Below, piece by piece: positions 25,141 through 37,600 of a stretch of DNA of 64,000 bases. Within the stretch, counting starts at the first letter, position 1. Every line of letters begins with the position of its first letter. This DNA comes from Aulostomus chinensis (lineage: Eukaryota > Chordata > Actinopteri > Syngnathiformes > Aulostomidae). The translations under genes were made by a program, and so were the position numbers. The notes under the pieces were generated by a model. That model ran no database searches. It saw nothing but the letters and a program-made list of their open reading frames with translations, and was not told the DNA's origin. The DNA lies in the NCBI GenBank assembly GCA_037954235.1, contig JBBMOA010000006.1, forward strand, positions 25,040,041 to 25,104,040. The letters are read 5' to 3'.

Positions 25141-25515
25141 ATGGAGAAACGTGCGGCTCGGTGGTGCAGCACTGTCGCCTCACAGCAAGCAGGTTCCGGG
25201 TTCAAGTCCCGCCTCGGCCATGGGATCTTTCTGTGTGGAGTCTGCATGTTCTCCCTGTGCCTGCGTGGGTTCTCTCTGGTACTCCAGCTTCCTCCCACAG
25301 GCCAAAGACATAAAGAGGGGACGAGGCTGATTGATACTCTAAATTGACCGTAGGTGTGAATGTGAGTGTGAATGGTTGTCTGTCTCCATGTGTTGGCCCT
25401 GTGATGGACTGGTGACCTGTCCAGGGTGAACCCTGCCTCTTGTCTCTAGCTGCTGGGATAGACTCCACCCCCCACAATCCTTAATAGGATAAGCAGAGGA
25501 AAATGGATGGAGAAA
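25141..25515 (+). mobile_element. tRNA-headed SINE (family B), forward
   Basis: The head contains CGGCTCGGTGGTGCAGCACTG, one small deletion relative to the copy at 20744-21126, and box B-like GGTTCAAGTC (25199-25208). The body includes TCTGCATGTTCTCCCTGTGC, and the tail ends at GGAAAATGGATGG. ATGGAGAAA occurs at 25141-25149 and 25507-25515 as a likely target duplication, although the right copy overlaps the ATGG tail. The 199-codon frame ending at 25330 is the longest forward frame in this region and is mostly this SINE. Confidence 0.85.
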
Positions 25516-25794
25516 TGTTACCACATCTGTTGGGTTGGTTGCATGATACAATGGATGGATCAGTGACCAACAAATTCATGTTGTTGTTATTTTAACAAAA
25601 ATACAGTGATTTTTCATTTTTTTATTTTTGTCAAACGTAACTAGAAATCCCATGTCAAGGTAATGTCGCCCTGAAGTGAGCCTGTCACATTGACCTTGAC
25701 CTTTGACCATTACATTTTTTACAAGTTATCCTCAAGTGCCTGAGATATTGTATTTATGTGAGGTGGAAATCTTTGACAAGCAAAGTCATTTGTT

Positions 25795-26050
25795 ATGGAA
25801 AATTACTCTATAATATATGATCTGCTTTACAGGTGTTTGCCACGGCCTGAACCCGAGACACAGCATTGAATCCTCAGGGAGTGTGAAACTATTTCCCTCA
25901 ATACAGAATACGCCTTCTTTACCCCTCCACATCCTTTGATTCAGAGTAGAGACACCTGTCGTTGAAGGACATAATTGCTCCTCTCCCACGATGAAAGGAG
26001 GGTTCCTGTTATTCACCGAGCATAAATATCCATAAATACACTGGTTCAAG
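25795..26050 (+). repeat. LTR-like direct repeat, left copy
   Basis: It shares scattered but collinear blocks with 26880-27125: GTGAAACTATTT, CTCTCCCAC and GGAGGGTTCCTGTTATTCAC. The two copies lie about 1.1 kb apart in the same orientation and bracket retrovirus-like sequence, so they are best read as diverged LTRs. The 162-codon reverse frame (25786-26274) lies mostly across this repeat and is not supported as a gene. Confidence 0.5.
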
Positions 26051-26374
26051 AGAAGGAGGGATGGAGACTCGAGGCCGAAGAGTCTCAGCGCTGCAATCAA
26101 GGAACAGAACATTCGAATGTGGAAATATTGCCAAACGCGAAAATTGGCGATCGATCGATCAAAGCATGAATTGGTCGAAGTCGAAGTTGGAGCTGATGGT
26201 AACAGAGTTTTAGTCCCCCACCCATGGATCAGAGGGGATATCAAAGAGGCCATGGTTTCATCTCCCTGTTCCAACAGATGTGGGAGAAAGCAGATTTGCA
26301 GAGGAATAGCAAACTTTCAAACAAACATTTGAACTTAAGAGAATATCAATTGTAAAAATGGACCATCTAAGTTA

Positions 26375-26838
26375 AAATGGCTGAAGGTAACGCCGTCAAC
26401 ATTTACACTGACTGCAGACATGCTGTTAAGATTTTTATGGTTTTGGTACTATCTGGAAACCTCGTGCATTTCTGACTTCATCAGGAAACCTTCACAGCCT
26501 GGCGTCTCAGTTGCTTGATGCTATCCCTCTTCCTAAAGCTGAAGCTCACTCCAACAAAGATGATGCTGTTTCAGAGAAACACCAGAGAGGATGCAGCAGC
26601 TAAACATGCAGCACAGAAACACCTCCTGGAGTCTCACTCATTGTTGCAGTCTGATAACTCTCTTCATTCTCCAAATCTACATTTACAGGAACTGCAGCTG
26701 AGAGCCACGACTCATGAGAAGGCACAGAGGAGAAAATGTAAATATCAGGTCAAAGACAGGGTCTGGACAGACTTCGCAAAGCTGACACAAGGACTGGAAA
26801 GCAGTTTTGAAAGACAACTTAATGATGTGAGACATTGA
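26375..26838 (+). pseudogene. Retrovirus-like pol remnant (RNase H to integrase N-terminal region)
   Basis: The forward strand from about 26378 encodes a short RNase H-like stretch that includes IYTD (codons at 26401-26412). It continues through a collinear region in a second frame (about 26514-26580) and then a third frame (26515-26838) whose end resembles the linker and zinc-binding start of a retroviral-type integrase. At least two frame changes and several stops, including one near 26474, make it non-functional. Only a few hundred bases remain of a pol gene that is normally several kilobases, so a large internal deletion has occurred. It is an old endogenous copy in a fish genome with no coding potential for infection. 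The family, ERV-like or gypsy-like, cannot be fixed from this fragment. Confidence 0.6.
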
Positions 26839-26879
26839 AATGTCTGTGAATTTGTGTTTACCAATGCCTGCGGATGTTT

Positions 26880-27240
26880 CTTGCAAAAGCTTTAAAATGA
26901 AAATGACTCCATAATGTGCGATCTTCTCTTCGTCATATACAGATGCTCACCACAGCCTGACACACCGATACAGCCTGAGACATGGCCTTGACTCTTGTGG
27001 GAGAGTGAAACTATTTACCTCAGTAAAGAATATGCTGCTCCCCCCCCCCCCCACACACACACACACATCCTCTCCCACTATAATGGGAGGGTTCCTGTTA
27101 TTCACAGTGGATGAATATCGCTGTCTGTGTTGTTCTTTGCTCATTCTTTACATTATACGTAGTGAAACACTTGAGCCCTTTTCTGCAGAGAAGCTTGAAA
27201 TAAAAGATCTCTTTATTTCCTATTTCCATCAACTGTTACA
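26880..27240 (+). repeat. LTR-like direct repeat, right copy
   Basis: Collinear with 25795-26050 as far as about 27125. It then continues into sequence with GAAATAAAAG (27197-27206), a plausible polyadenylation signal as expected in an LTR. A C-run followed by an AC run (27037-27066) has expanded inside it and is absent from the left copy. The ends are not defined. Confidence 0.45.
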
Positions 27241-28123
27241 GTTCACTCTTGAGTTCCACTGGACATTTGAGCCAAATTTAAAGAAATGTCCTCAAGGCGT
27301 TGGGAAGATATCTCCCAAATGAGAATGGGACAACCCTTCTGTCCTTATATCAGTGGCATAAAAGTCCAGTAATGATTTCCGAGTACCGGGGTGAGAATAT
27401 CATGTTGACTAATTACTCTTTTAGCTGGTAACTATTTTGATCTGACTTTTGTAAGAAATATTTCTTTATACTCAATTTAGCGAGGATATTCACTCATTTT
27501 CTAAAGTCTACTTTACCATTAGTTTCCACCTGCTGTGTGACTGATTACATCTATGAAGTACCCAAACTTTATGATGAACATGCCAGCAGGACTCTGTTGT
27601 AAAGCATGGTTAATATGTCTCATTCTGCACAATGTCATGGTTTCATAACAAACTCCTGTCTTGCTTTATGAGCATTTCAGTATTGAATCTTGATGACGAG
27701 AAAAAACAAAACTCCATTAAATTTTTGGAGAGTGGATCACCACACGCGACTCTCATTCAAACAGATGTTCATCAATTTGTCTTAAACTATGGCAAACCAG
27801 TGTGAAAGACAGAAGCCGATGAATGTGTGAGTCCTTGGAAAGTGTGTCTTCAGACACAGTCACGCACACGAGATATTATGATGAAAGACGCTTGTGTACA
27901 CCGTTCATCAAGTTTTGACATGCTGTATTTGACTTATGATGTCACATCCTCCTCTACGTACAACTCTTCCAGAAGAGATTGATAGCTGGAAGCTAAATGT
28001 CAACAGATGATTAATCTTCTCCCCAGGTTTTTAAATTTTGCCATTTGCTTGTGCTCCACATTTACAGCCACCTCGGTATATCAGCACAGCACCAACTTAA
28101 GGACTTACCTCTCCTCTATTATG
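27241..28123. other. Unassigned sequence
   Basis: Nothing recognised. Confidence 0.45.
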
Positions 28124-28568
28124 CTGTTGTCACAGCTCTTCATTTTGGTTATGAAAGTGTTGGACTCCCTAGTTTGTATTTCTGAATATTTTTTTCTTTT
28201 ATAGTTCTCATGTGTTTCTTGTTTTTAACTTGTGTGTTTCTAGTTTGTTTGCTACTTGTGTTTTTGTTTACCCTGGTCAGTTCCTGCTTTATTTTGAAAT
28301 CAATTTGAAACGATGCCCTGTATTCTCTCACCTGTTTTTTGTTGAGTGTGTATTTTAGGTTGACTTTCTGCTTCAGTCATCGTCATTTAGTCTGTTTCGT
28401 CTCCGTGTGTCCTTGCCATTTCTCATTGTTTGCATCTGTGAGTTTTTGTATTTTGTTGCTCATTTTGATTTTATGTACATTTGTGTTTCATTAAACCTAC
28501 ACCACGACAAGTCCTGCCTTTCTCTTTGCCTCTGCATTTGGATCCTGTTCTACACCACCTCCATGACA
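28124..28568 (+). mobile_element. LTR-like retroelement block, probably solitary
   Basis: T-rich, with TTTATTTTGAAATCAATTTG, CATTAAACCTACACC, then CCTCTGCATTTGGATCCTG and a final CATGACA. The order of words parallels 15790-16256. The proposed left limit (TGTTGTCACAG) and right limit (TGACA) give TG...CA ends, but no duplication was found. The 60-65-codon frames are incidental. Confidence 0.45.
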
Positions 28569-30014
28569 GTTGGTTCACTTTCCATTTTATTGCCATATTA
28601 GTTTGTTCATCACACATTAAAAAAAAAAGAGCTTGGCATTCAAAGAACCTGTAATCTTGTCTAATTCTCCTATTTTGAATTAAAAGTCAAATAATTCAAC
28701 AAAGTACACTGCTTTGGCATTAAATTAGGTGTAACTATTTATACTAATTCAGTATTTCCCTGTGTGGTGATTCAATTGCAAATTGCCAGAATTTTCAGTT
28801 TAGAATTCATAGCTATGAAATCATGCTAATCTAGCAGCCCTCACAACAGCTGGCAGCAGCAAGTTCGAACTCATCTTAAGCCTAATCATGCCATAACAGA
28901 GTTAATGGATGAAAGTGGGCCCACTGGTGAGAAAACTGCCAAAAGCCTCAGAACATTTAGAAGAAGCTGAAAACTAGCAGAGCAGAAGACTCCAAGATCA
29001 TGCTGAAGAACTCAAGAACAGGGTGTCGGTAGTTTTCAGTCACGTCGTCTAACGCTGTGCCCACTGTCAAGTACCAGTTACCTTTTTCCATTTAATTTTT
29101 AGTGCTCTCTCACACACACAGATCTCGTCCTCATCATCTATACTTGGACTGTTACGTGAGCAAAGTCTGTAAATAAAGTGAGCATAGCACAGCGACAGGA
29201 AATACTGTATCGGTAAGATTTACTGGAATCAGAAACGCAAAACTAGGTAGAATTGGCTCTGATTTTGGACGTTTGGATCCAGTCACTGATGTTTTCCTGG
29301 GCTTCTGTAACTGCATATTTTTGTAGACTTGATCAAGGAAGCAATCATAGTGATGTTGAAAGTAATAAGAACATGTACTCAGAGCATCTTGCTACTATCA
29401 TGTTTTGGGCAACAATTGCTCAACTGCACTGTCATGTGCTTTTTATTTGAAATGCAGCTGCGCGGTGACAGACCATCAATTAGGATGAGGAAGCAGTACA
29501 GCAGGGAGTGATGAGGGAGAGACAAAGGAGTGAAGAGCTAACAGCGTTGAGAAAACAATTAGCGAGACGTTTGAATTCGAGGATAGAGGGCAGAGGGGTG
29601 GACATAAGAACTGACACATTAATCTCTGTAGAATCCAAAATTTGTCATCAAAAAGTTTTTGTTTCCTCTTTCGCATGAGGGTACAACCAGGGATGGATGA
29701 GTTGGTCTCGAGCTGAGAGAGGCCACTGGAAGATAACATGATGGAAGGACAACAGTGAGCTGAGGGCTTCATGACTATTAATGCTGTTTACACCTCATTC
29801 ATACTTCTGTAACTTCAAAATAAAAACATCAATATTTTTCTCTTTTTATGTGCTAGAAGTGAAAAATTACCTATTTGCATTTGCAAATATCTATATCTAT
29901 CTTTTTTTCAATGTGATGCATGATATTGTTACCTCTAAATCCAAAAGCAGCGCCTCAGCAGCAGTGGCTTGTCAGAAGACGCTCAGGTGACACTGTTGCA
30001 CCGCAGCATTGAAG
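28569..30014. other. Unassigned sequence
   Basis: No gene recognised. 28840-29040 is less AT-rich and contains short open stretches without a recognisable domain. Confidence 0.4.
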
Positions 30015-30015
30015 T

Positions 30016-30089
<74 letters not shown>
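30015..30089. repeat. (GA)n microsatellite
   Basis: About 37 GA units with one AA interruption. It is a purine-only strand capable of triplex structure. Confidence 0.95.
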
Positions 30090-30092
<3 letters not shown>

Positions 30093-32097
30093 TATTGATA
30101 TAATAACAAAATTTTGAGTCAAAAAGCTCAGGCAGTTCTCAGTGTCAACAACTACTCTCTCCTCATCCATTTTTTTTTAGCGGTAGCAATAGCAAGCTGA
30201 TAGGCAGAGCAACAAGAGAACACAAAACGGCTTTGTTTGCGTTTGTTGACAGGATGTGGAGGAAAATGGGACTGTGGCCATGAAGTGAAGCTGGAGCCAT
30301 GATGTAAAAATCAGCAGCTGGAAACCGGCAGCTGAAAGCATTCCTTACTGTCGTTCACCAGGTACCAGCCACCTATCATGTGTTGGCCTTCAAGCCCACT
30401 TCACGTAAACATGTCATATTGATGTTGTGTCAACTCATTATGAATCTGGGTCTTGTGTGTTTTGGGAATTACAACCGTACACGGACCTGTGTTGCTGCAT
30501 GTCTCTGCATAACCACCGACAAACTGAGAGCACAGAGTGGCATTGGAGACTGATCGATATGGTTATGTTCCGGGACCCCTCTCTCGTGACTTGCAACCTG
30601 AAAAACACAAAGAATGTATAATTAGATTGTGATAATTGATGTGTAAAACATGTTACTGAACATCGATCTTGATTCTTTCCTTGTTTGTTCTCTACTGTCA
30701 GCACCGGCCCTCTCCTCCCTACAGTAGAGTCTGGAGTCCCGGTCATCTGGTAGAGGTACCCCAGGGGCTCTCTGTCACAGATTTCCAGTTAATAAAGCTT
30801 TGTAATCAGACTAATCCATTGATTATTTTTCATATGCCAAGTCTGCAGATCCTTTCGATGCATCTCTACTCGATGCATGTGTGGCGCATGTCAAATGAAT
30901 TGTGGTGCTGGGCAGCAGCCGTGTTTGAAACTGGATTTCAACAACATGGTACCAGCTTTTGCTTTGGTCCGCGGTAGTTTCCGAACTTGTCGTCAGGATT
31001 TTGATTTGATGCTTCAGAGAGAAAACCCAGGAGTATTCTCACTGTTTTCTGCCACACTGAGATAACATTCTTCCATCAAAAGACCATAAAAGCAGCAGGA
31101 TCATTCTGATGATGCAGTTAAACTTTTTACTTGTTTTATGTTGCCATTCCTTTCTGAGTTTGTTAATCACCTCGTTGGTAATTTCTTTTGAGAACCAAAT
31201 CTTTGGCAACTTCTGATAACATCTATTAATAAGGCTTTCTTCAACTTTCTCCCGTAGACCTTTCACAATTTTAGTGTGTGTTTCTTTCTCTAGTCATCTG
31301 AAGAGGAGAGCAGAGACAGAAGGAGATTGCGTTGGTTGAGTCAGAATTCTTTTTTCCTTAGAATGAATTAAGAAGGCTGTGTTGCTGGCGAGCCCCACCC
31401 AAAGACCCACAACTCTTCTCATTTCGGGTGCAGTTGTCTTGTGTGTTAAGTTTCTACCAAAAAAATTCTTTCAAAATTTCCACTCCGACAGCTTTTCTAA
31501 CTAAAATGGAAGTTTTGACACCCACTTGTAACCCTAAAAAATGAACTGTAAATGCACTGGGAGACCCACTGTCGGCACAAACACTGTAGAAACTGTCTGT
31601 TTCAAACAGAAAGACCTGGATCACACGTTTACCTTCCTCCATCCTCATAATGAGGCGGTTCTCCTCTGTGATTCTTGCATTTGCACCACTCTTTTATGGA
31701 TTTAACGACGAAATCTAGTCGGAACAAGAACCCAGTTGCGAAAAGGTCCTCAAATTTGTATGTTTAGCCTCCCAGCAATTTTTAATAAAAAAATAAATTA
31801 TGTACTATTATTTCTCAAATTCTTATAACACTCTGCTTGATATTGACTCACCCTGACTGTGCTGTTACAGTTGCACACTTCAGCATCTTTGTTGTGGCTG
31901 AATTGAATAACAATGAAAAAGTGATGATGTGAAAGAAAAAAAATCTTGACTGGAAATTGAGCATTTTGACACCTAGAACTATAATTGATGTGTTCTTGAC
32001 AGCATGAGGCTGTGCATGGGAGGCTACGGTACATTGAAGGTTTGAGTGGCAGACTGCATTCATTTGGATATATCAATGCAGGGAGCGCTAGTCAAAT
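30090..32097. other. Unassigned sequence
   Basis: No domain recognised in any frame. Several 60-100-codon frames overlap on both strands, as expected by chance. Confidence 0.45.
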
Positions 32098-32212
32098 GGT
32101 GAAGTGTTCCTGTGCAATCAACTATACAAACAGATTGCGGAAGAATCTAGGCAGACCTTTTTACAGAGTGCCAAAGGCTAGAAGGTGGAAAATCGATGCA
32201 TTCCCTCCGTAA
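32098..32212 (+). pseudogene. THAP-type zinc finger fragment
   Basis: From the ATG at 32098 the frame encodes 37 residues that begin MVKCSCAINYTNRLRKN and continue GRPFYRVPKARRWKIDAF. This is the N-terminal half of a THAP domain: Met-Val-(x)-Cys start, N-x-x-N-R, F-Y-R-(F/V)-P and a W. The second zinc ligand, normally a Cys in an NC(T/x)NR context, is Tyr here, and the rest of the domain (the AVPTIF-type end and distal Cys/His) is missing. THAP domains occur in P-element-type transposases and in many teleost multi-copy genes, so this is probably a transposon-derived scrap. No splice donor or continuing homology was found. Confidence 0.5.
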
Positions 32213-34224
32213 TAAGTGCATCTGGAGGTTCAGCTGGAGGTGGCGCTGAGAAAACAGGACCCTGGCAAAAAAATATTTGGAATAGAAAAATCACCTCACT
32301 CACCTCACAAAACTGTATACAATCTGCTCTAAAGAGTGATATTCATATCTGATGAAATTTCAGCCGTAACACAAGCCATCCGTGACCTTCAGCAAATTCC
32401 CCCTAATACGTCCCAAATTAGAAATGTTTTTTTTCTGCAGCTCTCTACCAGATACCACGATTAATGAAAACACACACACCTGCATCTGAGTGTGTAAATA
32501 TCATGTGTGGTGCTGCGATAAGCTCAGTAGGAGAGATATGAAAGCCTCTTGTCAACAGGATCTTGGCTGGCTCGCTGCCAGGCTGAACGAATGGGTAGCC
32601 GATATCAGCCCCCCCTCCCCACCCCACCCCCCCAAGCCTTTTCTGAACCCTATCAGGTTGTGTTCATCAGCTGAAGTGAGATGGGACAGCGCAGAAAGGG
32701 GTTCTGTCCTGCTGTCAATCCTCTTCAGAGATGCAGCAGCACCATCAACCCAGCCCGGATCGAATGTCAGTTTAATAAACAGGCAGTCTTCGCTAGCGGC
32801 CAACTGTGACTGCTCCGGTTACAGCTACTCTCTGTGAGCAAGCTCAACTTCATCTGAACTTTTTTAATAAACTGTAAAATGAGCTCACAGACAATCAAGA
32901 TGGTCCCTTCATTTACCGGTAGATCATATTTAAATTGATCTTTGCAGCATTTACACATCCAGAGCTCACCACAGCTTGTCATGTGTATGAAGTGTAAATT
33001 AATAATGTATCTCACAAAGTGAGCTTTGCAACACTGCATGCCCAGCCCCAGAAGGCGCACAACGTTAGCAACTAGCTGGTGAATATAGCGGCATATTTAA
33101 TGAGCAACATCGCAGATCTTGTCCTCAGAAGATGATAGTGAATTGACGAACTTGCAGTTGACAGGTAAACTGAACCAACCCTATCTCGGAGAAATATGTG
33201 AAATAAACAGTTTCCTGCTCAAGTGGAACCAAATCCTCCATCATTTCAGTCGTTCAAAAGCATTCTGAATGAAAAGTAGCACTCGGAAAATAATTTTAAA
33301 AAGAGAGAGATTCATCATTCCTTTGATATGAGGGCCTTTCATGGACGTCTGACCACAAGCTAAGCCTGATAAGTCCAGCTTCCTAAAATAAGAGATTTCC
33401 GAATGCTTATTGCTTGTTTTTACTTCTGTTTAGTGCCTTGTTAATTATTAAATCCCTGAAAAATTAAATACTTCAGGGAAAAAACATTCAAACAATGCTA
33501 ACTTCCTAGAATGCTAGGAATTAAAACTAACAATCTTAAGGGGGCTTCCTCTTGAGACAGGCCTTTGTCAAATGTGTAGTAACACCTGAGGAGTTGGGAC
33601 TTTTAATTGAAATTTGATGTTGTATTGCGAGTTCTTTCATGGCGCCATCACATGATCGTACTGCGTAACATTCCACCACCATGCAAAGCTGCGTCAAGGT
33701 CACGGGCTCATTTGTTAAAGTCAAACAAGTGTTTTGAAAGAGAAGAAAGTTGCTCTAACTGGGTTTGTTTTTATCTGTATGAAAACAAATATTCTTGATG
33801 ACATCTGCTGAATCACTTCAATACTTTCATTACAATTTAATGTCATATTTAACTTCATAATTTAGGAAACAACCTCACTGCCTCGAAACAGTTTTATTTT
33901 AGCAAACAAAAACAACAAAAAAAACCCAACATCTAGATGTCGGTTACGCGACTAGAATCACAATCCTCCTCACAACTTGTGCCTTCTGAACAGGTTGGAG
34001 CTTGAATTAATTCAGCTTTCATGAATGATATTGATTGTCTGTGCAAATAGATTTTGGCCATTAAAAGTTTTGTTGAAAAGCCTGAGGCAGCAGATTTGTT
34101 TTGCTAAATTACACTCTATCGCTAATGTCAAATGCGATGTAGATATGTGTCTACGAAAAGATTTTTCTCAGTCTGCTGAATCAATGCTAGGGTTCGCACG
34201 CACACATGCAACATGCACACGCAA
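32213..34224. other. Unassigned sequence
   Basis: It contains a C-rich patch (32609-32635). No gene recognised. Confidence 0.45.

Positions 34225-34268
<44 letters not shown>
34225..34268. repeat. (AC)n microsatellite
   Basis: About 22 AC units, flanked by degenerate ACAC sequence. The 120-codon frame across it is an artefact. Confidence 0.93.
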
Positions 34269-34275
<7 letters not shown>

Positions 34276-37200
34276 GGCTGCCTCTCTAGCTCAAGAATTT
34301 AATTTGATCCAGTCTTTGTTTGATGCAATGTCACCTGAAATGTCATCTGCTGTGGCTGACAAATTGGAAGGAAAGAAAATTAACTGAAAAATATATTTCC
34401 TCTCTAACAGCACCTTCCTATCAATCTTCTATCAGGTACATGTTGCACAGACAGCAGGATTTAGGAAACGTCCTTCTCAATGATGAAGGAGAAATTCTGC
34501 TTAACCTTACCTGGACGACAAGAAGTCTGAATACTTGCAGAAACCAAACCAGCCCATCATCTCACCGCAGATCTCTGCAGTAGGATCATGGTTTCCATGC
34601 AGAGAGAAAGAAAGAATTTTGTCTCTATTTCCTTATGAGCTGTATTTTAGTTTTAAAACGAAAAAAAATGCTAAATTAGTTGTGAATCCCAATCTCAGGA
34701 GGCAACAATATTTGTTGAAGGCTTACTGTGTGTCAAAATTCAGTTTTGAATAAAATATTGTGGTGCTGCAGAGACAGCTTATCTACTACGGACATAAAAA
34801 TGTCAATGCTTGTGTTGCGGTGGGGACATGGATGATGAGAAGCTACGGAAACTCTGTAACCCTTATGGTCAGTAAGGCCTCCTTTATTTCATACTCATCC
34901 TGAAAGCACCCATTACTCACTTAACCAGCACCTGTTAGCAAAACACAGCGTCTTCAGGATATAATCTCTCTGCTGCCTAAAGTGTTATGAGCGCTAACAA
35001 TTGGTAGTCTCAAGGTTTTGGCTTTGTCAGCTTTCAGGGGAGCGAGGCTGTGCAGAAGGTAAGCTCTGACCCTGTGAACGCTACACAAGTAGTTAGTGGC
35101 CACAGGAGAGGCTCATCATTTGTTCCCGCTGGAGTTGACAGATGGCTTTTTTTGTCTTGCAGGCTGTGGGTTAGATGAAGGAAAGATAATGAACAGGAAA
35201 CTGATCTGTGTCTCTCATGCTAAGAGGGAGATGGAGCAACAAACAGAGCAGAAGCGCAATCCTAACCCAAAAAAAAGTCCCTCAGAACCAGGTTCCTTCA
35301 CTCTCTCTCTAGCACAAACACTTAAAATTCACCTTTGTCTAATAGTAGAATACCATTGCTTGCCTACTCTAAATATGAGTATTAGGGCAGGTCTTTGCAT
35401 ATTTGTTGAAAGACATCATCTTAGTCAAATTCAGCGATGCATCCTAAGTTGGTTGCACTGGCCAAAATGGCTGGGATGGCTGTGTGTCTTTGATCACTAT
35501 TACAGCAGATGTCATTGGTTAAAACAATTGTCGTTCATCATGCATCTTGACTGAAGGATCGTGGGAACCGAGAGTCGAATCGTGACACATTTTGGCAGCT
35601 TGAGTGTCATCTCTTATAAATCTTGGTTCAAAGTCTTGCTCTACAACCTGTGTTTCAGGCTTCTCCACTGATTGTATTTACATTCTAGGAATTCAGATGA
35701 TGATTAGCAGCAAGCGTTTTGCTAACGTAGTCCTGTCACAACGCAGCATGTGGTAAATAATGTCTTTCATCAGCCGTATGTTCACATTTCAAGAGGCCAA
35801 CTGCTAATGTGGAGCTGCATAAAGCAGATGGTGCGACAGTAATGTTCTCTAATTGGTTGAATTTAGAAGCAGCAGTTGTTTTTACACCTACAGAATTGCC
35901 ACAGTCCCCTGGTTCATCTTGTCATTTGTTAGCCAGAAACATTAGCAAGTGTTTGTTCACTGCAAACCATTTAAAACTTCACCAAATATATTCAGTATCC
36001 AGTCTTCTTTTACTTTGTATATGAAACAATCACTGTCAGGCTCTTTCACAAGGATTATATTTGTTCCAGCAATTCATACATTTTAGAACCAAAATCAGAC
36101 CATGGACCTTCTGTAATGTCAGGACATTTGTCTTTAATAATTCATCCTATCCCTCCTGGCTGTTTAATTTGTGGGATTTTAAATAACTTTTCTCCATCAG
36201 TTTTTCCTGTATAAGACATTAGGACAGCGAACACAGAGATGCTCTTACTCCTTTCGTCCCATTTGGCTGCAAAACTGCATCATCGTAATTAAAGCTACTA
36301 AAGCAGTCACAATACTCTGCTGTTGCACTATTATTCTCTGACAACGTGACAGGATATTCTATTTTTCATCTGTCCAGTGGATGAACTTCCTTCATGACTG
36401 CTGGCCTTTCTTTGACAGATGTTGGTGAGGAGTCGCTTCCCATCAACACACGGAGATGCAGATACAGATGTACAGTTCCAAGAAGCACATAAAAAATGAC
36501 TGATGGAAAAAAAACAAGATTTTAAAAAAGCTCCCTTCATTTGGCAAAGCGTTTTTCGCTCGCTTTGAGGTCGATTTTGCCATGAGGTGCTAGCTTTATT
36601 CTGTAATCATTTCAATTCTCAGGTGCAGTAAACATCAACACATACAGTGTTGTTATGAACATTAATAAACTGACACAAATATCTTTATTCGCAAGGGGAA
36701 TCTTTCACTTTTTACCCTGAGATTCAGCACTGTTTCGGGTTCAGGCCCATATCAAACAGTAACTGAAACCTTTAGCATGAGAACAGGAAGAATGTTTAAC
36801 AAACAGGCAAACAAATTACACGCTGCCGCTTATCTGCAGAAACATTAGCAGAGCCGCTGGTTTCCAATTAGCAGTTCATATCAGGTGAAGGTGTCTCCTT
36901 CTGATACAAGCGAAACATTTGTGGGTGTTTGTTCGTTCGTGCTCTTCATTGACTCTCTCCACATTCACAGCTCATTTTAAAGTAGCAAGTCTGTATTTGT
37001 TTGATTTCATTTCCTTAACTAGGGAGTCTTATTTACATCCTCCTGAGGGTTAAAGTGCCAGTGAGAGAGAGAGAGAGAAGGGGGGGGGGTGACCTTTAAG
37101 AGACAGGTTTGCTTAAAGCGATGAGCCCCGGGCTCGTTGGAGGATAAGCTTGCTTTCTTTACTTTTTAGCTCTTACTGGTCATTAAAAAAGGCTGAGTCG

Positions 37201-37400
37201 TACATGTTCCAACGTGGGCTGTCTTGTGTAATTGTTTGTTTGTTTGTTTGTTTCGGGACAGTCTGGGATGTCCATCACCAACTACAAGAACCTGTTTTTC
37301 AGGCCCCTGAAACAGCATTAACATAAGGGTGAAAGGCCAAACGGCAAGAGAAATTTTGTATTTTATGCAAAAAAACATTGTTGTGTAACCAGCCCCTAAA
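34269..37400. other. Unassigned sequence
   Basis: No gene recognised over ~3 kb, including the 152-codon frame 35096-35554. That frame has no domain, no flanking splice sites and unremarkable composition. A GA/G-run lies at 37062-37090. Confidence 0.45.
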
Positions 37401-37429
37401 TATACACCTTAATGGAAATTGTATTCCTT

Positions 37430-37600
37430 AATAGAGGTGGGCCTCTTTCAGCATCATAACTCACTGTGCCACACTGAAAAAGTGGTTCAGGAAATGTGTT
37501 TGGAGCACAACAATGTGTTCAAGGTGTTGACTTGCCCTCGGAATTCCCCAGATTTCAATCTTGTCGAACAGAAAGGTTTTCGTGGCCGCTGTTGCAGGAT
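37430..37600 (+). pseudogene. Tc1/mariner transposase C-terminal remnant
   Basis: One frame reads FQHHNSLCHTEKVVQEMC and continues with VFKVLTCPRNSPDFNLVEQ. This matches the catalytic end of Tc1/mariner transposases: the second Asp region followed by P-C-H-T, then the (W/C)P-x-x-S-P-D-x-N-x-x-E motif carrying the last catalytic residue. The Asp expected before N-x-x-C-H is His here. The N-terminal DNA-binding part and the first Asp are absent. After 37575 the similarity stops and a different repeat tail begins. Inactive and strongly truncated. Confidence 0.65.

Noticed and set aside
24731..25330. 199-codon forward frame, long for this region
   Set aside because: Its C-terminal third is the SINE at 25150-25506 and the remainder has no domain or splice signal.
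25786..26274. 162-codon reverse frame
   Set aside because: Lies across the LTR-like repeat. The matching part of the other copy is broken, so there is no sign of coding constraint.
35096..35554. 152-codon forward frame
   Set aside because: No recognisable domain, ordinary composition and no flanking splice sites. A chance frame of this size is not surprising in 64 kb.
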